Shown here: piece after piece, positions 1-4,556 of the stretch
Layout: each line of letters starts with the position of its first letter
Numbering within the stretch: the stretch's first letter is position 1
Notes under the pieces: model-generated
What the model saw: only the letters and a program-made list of their open reading frames with translations
Told to the model about the DNA's origin: nothing
Database searches by the model: none
Source of the DNA: Alphaproteobacteria bacterium
GTDB taxonomy: Bacteria > Pseudomonadota > Alphaproteobacteria > ATCC43930 > CGMCC-115725
Assembly (NCBI GenBank): GCA_019241915.1
Contig: JAFAWI010000398.1
Span: 1-5,276 of the forward strand
DNA: 5,276 nucleotides
Direction: 5' to 3'
Program-made: the position numbers and the translations under genes

Positions 1-978
1 CTGCCGGTGTTCGACACCGCGCTGGTGCTCGAGGAGATCGCCAAGGCCTGCTACGTGACGGCGATGGCGGTGCTGGGCGAGGTCGGCGCGCAGACCCGCA
101 TCATTTCGACCTACGCGCCCGACCCGATCAAAAAGCGCATCCTGCCGCAGGTGTGCAGCGGCGAGTGCCTCTTGGCGATCTGCATGACCGAGCCCGACGC
201 CGGCACCGATGTCGCCAACTACAAGACCAATGTCGACCAGGTCGGCAACACGCTGCGGCTCAACGGCGTCAAGACGCTGATCAGCCGCGCCGAGGAGGCC
301 GGCTGGTTTGTCGTCTTCACCCGCGTCGACAAAAAGCCCGGCCGCGACGGCATCGGCTGCGTGCTGGTCGAGAAGGGCACGCCCGGCTTCACCGTGACCG
401 GCAGCTATCACACGATGGGCGGCGAAAACCTGCACGAAATCCGCTTCGAGGATGTCGAGCTGCCGCCCGAAAACCTCGTGCTCGAAGATGGCTTCCGCAA
501 GCTGCTCGGCGCGTTTAACACGCAGCGTTGCCTCAACCCGTCGATTTCGCTGGGCCTCGCCGAGGGCGCGCTCGAAGAAGCGGTCAAATACGCCAAGGAC
601 CGGCAAGTTTTTGGCCGCGCGGTCGCCGATTTCCAAGGCATGCGCTGGAAGCTCGCCGAGATGTACCGCGACATCGAGGCGAGCCGCTCGATGCTTTACC
701 GCGCCTGCGCCACCGCCAACCCATTCCCCGACCCGCTGCTCGCCGCCGCCGCCAAAATTACCGTCAACGAGATGGCGCTGCGCGTCACCAGCGAGGCGAT
801 CCAGGTGCACGGCGGGTATGGCTTTACCGACGAATTTCCAGTGTCGCGCTTCTACCGCGGCGCGCGTTATGGTACGCACGGCGCGGGGACCACCGAGACC
901 CTCAAGGACCTGATCGGCCGCCGGGTGCTGGCCGGCATCGATCCCATCGACGGCATCCTCGGGCTCGGCGTGTTCTAG
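1..978 (+). CDS. Acyl-CoA dehydrogenase, 5'-truncated by window start
   Basis: FAD-dependent acyl-CoA dehydrogenase family protein, expected to act on an acyl-CoA thioester in the cytoplasm and pass electrons to ETF. The frame is open from base 1, giving 325 residues. Family members are about 380 long, so roughly the first 55 are outside the window; the GTG at 7 is an internal valine. Visible signatures are MTEPDAGTD (near 184-210), the FAD-contact strand GVKTLISRAEEAGWFVVFTR, and the C-terminal signature QVHGGYGF...FP...R.AR (about 805-867). The substrate cannot be read from sequence. Oddity: where medium-chain enzymes have the catalytic Glu in an EGT motif, this protein reads GAGTTE, with Ala at 883-885. 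The alternative helix-G position used by isovaleryl-CoA dehydrogenase (residue before the conserved Arg) is Gln at 523-525. It may belong to a divergent subfamily or have altered chemistry. It is followed after 35 bp by the GFA gene, probably in one operon. Confidence 0.95.
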   Translation: MPVFDTALVLEEIAKACYVTAMAVLGEVGAQTRIISTYAPDPIKKRILPQVCSGECLLAICMTEPDAGTDVANYKTNVDQVGNTLRLNGVKTLISRAEEAGWFVVFTRVDKKPGRDGIGCVLVEKGTPGFTVTGSYHTMGGENLHEIRFEDVELPPENLVLEDGFRKLLGAFNTQRCLNPSISLGLAEGALEEAVKYAKDRQVFGRAVADFQGMRWKLAEMYRDIEASRSMLYRACATANPFPDPLLAAAAKITVNEMALRVTSEAIQVHGGYGFTDEFPVSRFYRGARYGTHGAGTTETLKDLIGRRVLAGIDPIDGILGLGVF

Positions 979-1002
979 CAGGGAAGCCTGTCCATCCGGC
1001 AG

Positions 1003-1010
1003 AGGGGAGG
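1003..1010 (+). promoter_or_regulatory. Ribosome binding site of the GFA-family gene
   Basis: The purine run AGGGGAGG lies 3 bases before the ATG at 1014. It supports this start over in-frame codons further upstream, which fall inside the dehydrogenase gene. Confidence 0.7.
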
Positions 1011-1013
1011 CAG

Positions 1014-1421
1014 ATGAAGATCACCGGCGGCTGCCATTGCGGCCACATCGCCTACGAGGCCGAAGTCGACCCGGCCACGGTCAGGGTCTGCCACTGCACC
1101 GATTGTCAGAAGCTGACCGGCACGGCGTTCCGCACCAACATCGCCAGCCTGCCGGGGACCTTCAGGCTGAAGCGCGGCACGCCGAAGATCTACCTCAAGA
1201 CGGCGGAGAGCGGGAACAAGCGGGCCCATGGGTTCTGTCCCGACTGCGGCACGCCGATCTATGCGACGTCGCCCGAGCCGACCCCGTCGACCTTTGGGCT
1301 GCGGGTCGGCGGCATCGACCAGCGCGCCCAATTGGGCCCGCCGGCGCGCCAGATCTGGTGCGGCTCGGCGCTGCCGTGGTCGATGAACATCAGCGCGGTT
1401 GCGCGCACCGAGCGGCAATGA
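1014..1421 (+). CDS. GFA/CENP-V family zinc-binding protein
   Basis: A 135-residue protein of the glutathione-dependent formaldehyde-activating enzyme (GFA, CENP-V) family, a small cytosolic zinc beta-fold. All seven family cysteines are visible: C7 and C9 (CHCG), C26, C28 and C31 (CHCTDC), C75 and C78 (FCPDCGT). These match the structural and catalytic zinc sites described for Gfa. Members were named for speeding the addition of formaldehyde to glutathione, but most paralogues have unknown substrates, so no specific reaction is assigned. The start at 1014 is supported by a good ribosome binding site and puts the first cysteine pair at the usual distance from the N-terminus. Its TGA stop (1419-1421) overlaps the ATG of the next gene as ATGA, suggesting translational coupling. 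Confidence is high for family and low for function. Confidence 0.92.
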   Translation: MKITGGCHCGHIAYEAEVDPATVRVCHCTDCQKLTGTAFRTNIASLPGTFRLKRGTPKIYLKTAESGNKRAHGFCPDCGTPIYATSPEPTPSTFGLRVGGIDQRAQLGPPARQIWCGSALPWSMNISAVARTERQ

Positions 1422-1975
1422 CCGCGCGCCTGGGACCGCTCGGCGTCGTCGCCGCCGGCGCCTTGCTGTCCGGCTGCATTACGATGCAATCCGATTACGA
1501 CGAATTGCAGGTGCGCTACGAGCAGTCGCAGGCGGCGAACCGGCAGCTCAGCACCGAAAACCAGGCGCTGCAGGCGCAGCTGGGTCAGCAAGGGGTGCAG
1601 AGCACATACACGGTCGCGGCCGACATGCTGTTCGCGCCGCACGGTTTCGACATCACGCCGAACGGCCAGGCCGCGCTCAACGACATAGCCGGCAAGCTGC
1701 GCGGCCTGAAGAACAGCAAGGTCGTCGTCTACGGCTATACCGACAGCGAGCCGGTCGGACCGCCGCTGAAAAAGCAGGGCATCGCCACCAATGTCGACCT
1801 GTCGTCAAAGCGGGCCGACGTGGTGGTGAACTATCTGCGGGCCCATGGCGTCGATCCCAAGCTGCTTTCGGCCAAGGGTCGCGGCGAGACGCACCCGGTC
1901 GCCTCGAACGCCTCGCCGCAAGGCCGCGCCAAAAACCGGCGGATCGAGATCGCGGTCGAGGGTCCGGGCACCTGA
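1418..1975 (+). CDS. OmpA-domain lipoprotein, peptidoglycan-binding
   Basis: A 185-residue predicted lipoprotein. The N-terminus is a short signal peptide with a hydrophobic core and lipobox LLSGC, so Cys20 would be lipidated after cleavage. Residues about 25-57 are Gln/Glu-rich with heptad-like leucines (DELQ, NRQL, NQALQAQL), a probable short coiled coil for oligomerisation. Residues about 65-180 form an OmpA C-terminal domain. Its GYTD motif (Asp109) and DLSSKRA (Arg132) correspond to the Asp and Arg of E. coli OmpA that hold the diaminopimelate of peptidoglycan; NRRIEI closes the domain. The Asp-to-Arg gap is 23 residues, against 15 in OmpA, so the loop is longer, as in some MotB-like members. 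The likely location is the outer-membrane inner leaflet, gripping the cell wall. The start ATG overlaps the preceding stop, and the export lipoprotein begins 1 bp after this stop, suggesting the two work together. Confidence 0.9.
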   Translation: MTARLGPLGVVAAGALLSGCITMQSDYDELQVRYEQSQAANRQLSTENQALQAQLGQQGVQSTYTVAADMLFAPHGFDITPNGQAALNDIAGKLRGLKNSKVVVYGYTDSEPVGPPLKKQGIATNVDLSSKRADVVVNYLRAHGVDPKLLSAKGRGETHPVASNASPQGRAKNRRIEIAVEGPGT

Positions 1976-1976
1976 C

Positions 1977-2705
1977 GTGCCGCCGCGGGCTTGGGTCGTC
2001 GCGCTGCTGCTGCTGTCGGCGCTGATGGGGTGCGCAACCAAGGCGCCGCTGCTGACGGCGGGCGCGGTGCCCGCCGGAGGCCTACCGCTGACAGCGGAGC
2101 ACACGCTGACCGCGGGCGACGTGTTCGAAATCCGCTTCCCGTTTTCGCCTGAGTTCAACGACAAGGTCACCGTCGGGCAGGACGGCACCGTCTCGCCAAA
2201 ACTCACCGGCAGCGTCGCGGTTGGCGGGCTGACCTTGCCGGAAGCGACGGCGCGGCTGAAGACGCTCTACGCGAAGCAGCTGCGCGATCCGGAACCGTCG
2301 CTCACCGTGCGCTCCTATGCGCCGGAAGTCGTCTGGGTCGAAGGCCAGGTGGCGCATCCCGGCGTCATCCGCAGCGAATTCCCGCTGACCTTGGAGCGGG
2401 CGGTGACGCAGGCCGGCGGGCTCAAGCCGGGCGCGCAGGGCAGCGAGATCCTGGTCATCCGACGCGACGACGCCGGTCATGTGCGCGCCTACCGCGCTCC
2501 GCTCGCGCCGGCCGCAGGTGCAGTCGACCCGCTGCTCAAATCATTCGACGTGGTCTATGTGCCGCAGAGCGCGATCGGCTCGATCAATGAGTTCATGGCG
2601 GATTACGTCAAGAACCTGCCGTTTGCGGCGACCTATCAGATCGTGCCCACCAACGTGCCGACACCGGTGCTGACCGCGCCGCAAATCCTGGCGCGGCCGC
2701 CCTGA
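1977..2705 (+). CDS. Wza-like polysaccharide export lipoprotein (Poly_export/SLBB)
   Basis: A 242-residue polysaccharide biosynthesis/export family protein, the group that forms or feeds the outer-membrane channel for exopolysaccharide or capsule. GTG at 1977 is chosen because it places a Leu-rich signal peptide and lipobox (LMGC, Cys19) at the very N-terminus; the in-frame ATG at 1845 would bury it inside the OmpA gene and give a charged leader. Residues about 40-112 match the Poly_export domain (LTAGDVFEIRF, then VGQDGTVSPKLTGSV, and the EA...L helix). About 117-165 is an SLBB beta-grasp with VVWVEGQVAHPGVI. FDVVYVPQSAIGSINEFM then leads to a short helix (ADYVKNLPF). It is shorter than E. 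coli Wza (about 380 residues) and lacks its extra C-terminal part, like the short exporters in many proteobacterial exopolysaccharide loci. The ribosome site is weak (GAGGG at 1958-1962), so coupling to the preceding gene is likely. No glycosyltransferase or kinase gene is nearby in the window. Confidence 0.9.
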   Translation: MPPRAWVVALLLLSALMGCATKAPLLTAGAVPAGGLPLTAEHTLTAGDVFEIRFPFSPEFNDKVTVGQDGTVSPKLTGSVAVGGLTLPEATARLKTLYAKQLRDPEPSLTVRSYAPEVVWVEGQVAHPGVIRSEFPLTLERAVTQAGGLKPGAQGSEILVIRRDDAGHVRAYRAPLAPAAGAVDPLLKSFDVVYVPQSAIGSINEFMADYVKNLPFAATYQIVPTNVPTPVLTAPQILARPP

Positions 2706-2717
2706 CTATTCGGCCGC
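2693..2717. terminator. GC hairpin enclosing both convergent stop codons
   Basis: GCGGCCG (2693-2699) pairs with CGGCCGC (2711-2717) around an 11-base loop that contains the TGA of the export gene and the antisense TAG of the YdhR-like gene. There is no T-tract on either side, so it is not a standard intrinsic terminator. It is the only obvious structure able to slow transcription between these abutting convergent genes. Confidence 0.3.
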
Positions 2718-3026
2718 CTCGGGCAGCAGCACCGCCTCGACCGCGTTGTCGGTAATGCAGGCCGTCTCGAAATACTTGATCTGGGGGTCCATGCCGTAGC
2801 GCTCGCGGATGCCGTCGCGCCACGGCCCCGAATAGAACGCTTCGGCCGCCGCGCGGGTCTTCCAAAGATAGACGCCGCCGGCCCAGCCGTCCTCGGCATA
2901 GATGAACTGCTTGCGCACGAGACCCGGGACGTCGCGGAAACCCGGTGCGATCTTGCGGAAATGCGTCGCGCAGGCGGCGAGGTCGATGCTCGGCGGCAGG
3001 CGGTACTGGACGATCGCGGTGATCAT
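2706..3026 (-). CDS. YdhR-like putative monooxygenase (dimeric alpha/beta barrel)
   Basis: A 106-residue protein resembling the YdhR family of small ferredoxin-like dimeric proteins annotated as putative monooxygenases. Supporting stretches are the N-terminal strand MITAIVQYRLP, the PGLVRKQFIYAEDGWAGGVY core (compare PGF..K...E.....GGIYLF of YdhR), a WKTRAAAEAFYSGP helix, and the KYFETACITDN final strand. Length matches the family (about 100). The physiological substrate is not known for the family, so none is proposed. The start at 3026 is set by AAGGAGGG with 5-base spacing; the frame stays open upstream to 3125, but that extension is basic and lacks family similarity. It is divergent from the small secreted protein and abuts the export gene tail to tail with no intergenic base. 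Confidence 0.8.
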   Translation of the reverse strand: MITAIVQYRLPPSIDLAACATHFRKIAPGFRDVPGLVRKQFIYAEDGWAGGVYLWKTRAAAEAFYSGPWRDGIRERYGMDPQIKYFETACITDNAVEAVLLPEAAE

Positions 3027-3031
3027 GCTTG

Positions 3032-3039
3032 CCCTCCTT
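3032..3039 (-). promoter_or_regulatory. Ribosome binding site of the YdhR-like gene
   Basis: AAGGAGGG on the - strand, 5 bases before the ATG at 3026. It is a near-perfect Shine-Dalgarno sequence and decides the start against the longer open frame. Confidence 0.8.
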
Positions 3040-3060
3040 GGGCGAATTCCCAGCGGTTTC

Positions 3061-3089
3061 ATCTTTTCACCAACGCGGCGCAATGCCAA
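3061..3089 (-). promoter_or_regulatory. Candidate promoter of the YdhR-like gene
   Basis: On the - strand TTGGCA (3089-3084, 5 of 6 to TTGACA) is followed after 17 bases by AAAGAT (3066-3061, 3 of 6 to TATAAT). Spacing and distance to the start fit a housekeeping-sigma promoter; this is prediction from sequence only. Confidence 0.4.
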
Positions 3090-3096
3090 GGCGGCG

Positions 3097-3120
3097 GGTC
3101 GTGCGCCCCCTCGCACGACC
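3097..3120. promoter_or_regulatory. Perfect 9-bp inverted repeat in divergent intergenic region
   Basis: GGTCGTGCG (3097-3105) and CGCACGACC (3112-3120) are exact reverse complements separated by CCCCCT. The element sits between two divergent genes, just upstream of the TAATAT box for the + strand gene and next to the -35 of the - strand gene. That position suits a dimeric repressor or activator operator. It could also be an RNA hairpin, but no T-tract follows. Confidence 0.45.
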
Positions 3121-3138
3121 GGCAAGTTCGGCTAATAT
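3110..3138 (+). promoter_or_regulatory. Candidate promoter of the small secreted protein gene
   Basis: TAATAT at 3133-3138 is a good -10 box in an otherwise GC-rich stretch. At 17-bp spacing the -35 position reads CTCGCA (3110-3115), a poor match that lies within the inverted repeat, as expected if an activator or repressor works there. The implied leader is about 20 bases. Confidence 0.4.
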
Positions 3139-3154
3139 GACCGCAACGACAACA

Positions 3155-3162
3155 GGGAGGGG
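3155..3162 (+). promoter_or_regulatory. Ribosome binding site of the small secreted protein gene
   Basis: GGGAGGGG lies 3 bases before the ATG at 3166. It supports that start and that this short frame is a real gene. Confidence 0.65.
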
Positions 3163-3165
3163 CCG

Positions 3166-3486
3166 ATGCGGCATTGGGGGTATCCGGCAATCGCGGGGAT
3201 GATCGTCGCGGCCGCGGCGGCGGCGCAGACGCCAGTCGGCCAGCCGGCCTCGGAGGGCCATCCCAGCAAATGGCAGGCGACCGACAAGAGCCTCTTCGAC
3301 CTGATCGGCGACGGCTACAAGCTGGTTACCGTTGCCTATGACATGTCGCAGACCGGCGACAAGGCGGAGCCGGACGTGCACTATTTCCTCGACAAGGGCA
3401 ACACCCTTGCCAAATGCGACTTCCGCAAGCGCGGTCAGACTTCGTTCTACTGGTGCTACCAGCTGGTCAAGGCCGGCGGGCCATAG
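3166..3486 (+). CDS. Small secreted protein of unknown family
   Basis: A 106-residue protein that I do not recognise. Residues 1-20 look like a Sec signal peptide: a short basic start, a hydrophobic stretch and an Ala run ending AAA before Gln21, a likely signal peptidase I site. The mature part of about 86 residues is polar, with SLFDLIGDGYKLV and two cysteines, Cys84 (AKCDF) and Cys97 (YWCYQ), spaced for a disulfide in the periplasm. No lipobox, transmembrane segment or catalytic motif is visible. The gene is credible because it has a good ribosome site, a -10 box, a plausible export signal, and GC-rich third positions like its neighbours. It is divergent from the YdhR-like gene and convergent with the SDR gene, whose stop lies 3 bp away. 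No function is assigned. Confidence 0.75.
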   Translation: MRHWGYPAIAGMIVAAAAAAQTPVGQPASEGHPSKWQATDKSLFDLIGDGYKLVTVAYDMSQTGDKAEPDVHYFLDKGNTLAKCDFRKRGQTSFYWCYQLVKAGGP

Positions 3487-3489
3487 CGG

Positions 3490-4410
3490 CTATTCCATCG
3501 GCAGCCCGGCATGCGTGTTGCGCGAGTCGAGCGAGGTAAAGCCGCTCTGCAATGACGGCATCGCCACCTCGGCGATCGTCTCCGGTGTCCAGCCGCCGTT
3601 GCGGTGCACCATGCGCACCGGCCGCATGTGGCCGTAGAGCGACAGCTCGCCGGCGCGCTGGTGAAACACTTGGCCATTGACGTAACCGGCCTGCTCGGAC
3701 GCGAGGAACACGCAGAGCGGCGCGATCGCGTCGGCGCGGCTGCGCCGCAGGCGTTCCTCGCGCGCGGCGGCGGCGCCGGGGTCTTTCGGGGTCGGTACCG
3801 AGCGGGTCATGCGGGTGTCGGCCGACGGCGCGATGACGTTGGCGGTGATGCCCTTTGCGGCGTTTTCCATCGCGATGATGCGGGCGAGCGCGACCACGCC
3901 GAGCTTGGCCGAGCCGTAATTGGTCTGGCCGATATTGCCGAGCAGCCCCGAGGTCGACGACACCAGGATCAACCGCCCGTAATTCTGCTCGCGCATCACC
4001 CCGATCGCGGCGCGGTTGACGTTAAAATGTCCGGTCAGGTGGACGTCGATGACCGCCTGCCAATCCTCCGGAAACATGTTGTGGAACATCTTGTCGCGCA
4101 GGATGCCGGCGGCGTTGAACACGATGTGCAGGCCGCCGAGCTCGTCGCGGCATTGCTGCACCATCTTCAGGCAGTCGTCGAAGTTCGAGACCGAACCGAA
4201 ATTGGCTGCGGCGACGCCGCCTGCCGCCTTAATCTCGTCGGCCATCGCCTGCGCCGGACGCTGGTCGCCGCCCTCGCCGGCGCCGCCGACGCCGGGGTCG
4301 ACGATCAGCACCTTGGCGCCTTCCTTGGCCATCAGCTTGGCGACTTCGGCGCCGACCCCACGCGCCGCGCCGGTGCAGATCGCCACCCGACCTTCGAGCA
4401 TCCCCGCCAT
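3490..4410 (-). CDS. SDR oxidoreductase, MFE-2-type hydroxyacyl-CoA dehydrogenase-like
   Basis: A 306-residue short-chain dehydrogenase/reductase. The Rossmann glycine motif TGAARGVG is at 13-20, Asp38 after strand 2 suggests NAD(H) preference, NAAG is at 99-102, and Ser152, Tyr165 and Lys169 (SSTSG, YGSAK) form the catalytic core. Several traits match the (3R)-hydroxyacyl-CoA dehydrogenase part of peroxisomal multifunctional enzyme type 2: the Gly-rich insert after strand 2 (about 39-50), VHLTGHF with His where many SDRs have Asn, GNIGQTNYGSAKLG, and NVIAPSADTRMT. The likely reaction is NAD-dependent oxidation of a hydroxyacyl-CoA or related alcohol in the cytoplasm; the substrate is inferred, not shown. 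The C-terminal portion after about 250 is longer than in classical 250-residue SDRs. The start at 4410 has AAGGAG at 6-base spacing. It lies downstream of the amidohydrolase on the same strand but probably has its own promoter. Confidence 0.9.
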   Translation of the reverse strand: MAGMLEGRVAICTGAARGVGAEVAKLMAKEGAKVLIVDPGVGGAGEGGDQRPAQAMADEIKAAGGVAAANFGSVSNFDDCLKMVQQCRDELGGLHIVFNAAGILRDKMFHNMFPEDWQAVIDVHLTGHFNVNRAAIGVMREQNYGRLILVSSTSGLLGNIGQTNYGSAKLGVVALARIIAMENAAKGITANVIAPSADTRMTRSVPTPKDPGAAAAREERLRRSRADAIAPLCVFLASEQAGYVNGQVFHQRAGELSLYGHMRPVRMVHRNGGWTPETIAEVAMPSLQSGFTSLDSRNTHAGLPME

Positions 4411-4416
4411 ATGCAG

Positions 4417-4422
4417 CTCCTT
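4417..4422 (-). promoter_or_regulatory. Ribosome binding site of the SDR gene
   Basis: AAGGAG on the - strand, 6 bases before the ATG at 4410. It favours this start over the second ATG three codons later. Confidence 0.75.
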
Positions 4423-4438
4423 GCAAACCGTCGCGGCC

Positions 4439-4468
4439 AGTTGACCCGGCGTCCGCGCGGTTTGTCAA
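4439..4468 (-). promoter_or_regulatory. Candidate promoter of the SDR gene
   Basis: On the - strand a perfect TTGACA (4468-4463) is followed after 18 bases by TCAACT (4444-4439, 3 of 6 to the -10 consensus). A strong -35 with a weak -10 is common in GC-rich alphaproteobacteria. It suggests the SDR gene is transcribed independently of the amidohydrolase. Confidence 0.4.
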
Positions 4469-4501
4469 TTCGCCGGGGCGGATACGCCTATCGCTCCCCC
4501 G

Positions 4502-4523
4502 CCCTACCCCCGACGGGGAAGGG
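4502..4523. terminator. GC-rich hairpin between amidohydrolase and SDR genes
   Basis: CCCTACCCC (4502-4510) and GGGGAAGGG (4515-4523) pair at 8 of 9 positions around a CGAC loop, 33 bases past the amidohydrolase stop. No T-tract follows on the - strand, so termination is only suggested. The C-run/G-run form also resembles short dispersed intergenic repeats of alphaproteobacterial genomes, which cannot be tested in one window. Confidence 0.35.
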
Positions 4524-4556
4524 TGTGAAGCGGCTCGTCGCGGGATGGCAGAGAAG

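Noticed and set aside
528..1013. Long N-terminal extension of the GFA gene frame
   Set aside because: It overlaps the acyl-CoA dehydrogenase in another frame, is Arg/Pro-rich without family similarity, and the ATG at 1014 has a strong ribosome site.
1037..1417. Upstream extension of the OmpA lipoprotein frame
   Set aside because: It would overlap the GFA gene and place the lipobox deep inside the protein; the ATG at 1418 gives a proper lipoprotein signal peptide.
1845..1976. ATG start at 1845 for the export lipoprotein
   Set aside because: The added residues are shadow translation of the OmpA gene, and only the GTG at 1977 gives a normal signal peptide with Cys19.
3027..3125. Longer start for the YdhR-like gene
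   Set aside because: The extension is basic and low in complexity, covers the putative promoter and ribosome site, and exceeds the family length.
3477..3508. Hairpin between the small secreted protein and SDR stop codons
   Set aside because: Pairing is only 5 bp across a 22-base loop, and the central ATAGC/GCTAT symmetry mostly reflects two opposing TAG stops.
4441..4468. TTGAC/GTCAA inverted repeat upstream of the SDR gene as an operator
   Set aside because: The arms are only 5 bp with an 18-base spacer and one arm is simply the -35 box; chance is a sufficient explanation.
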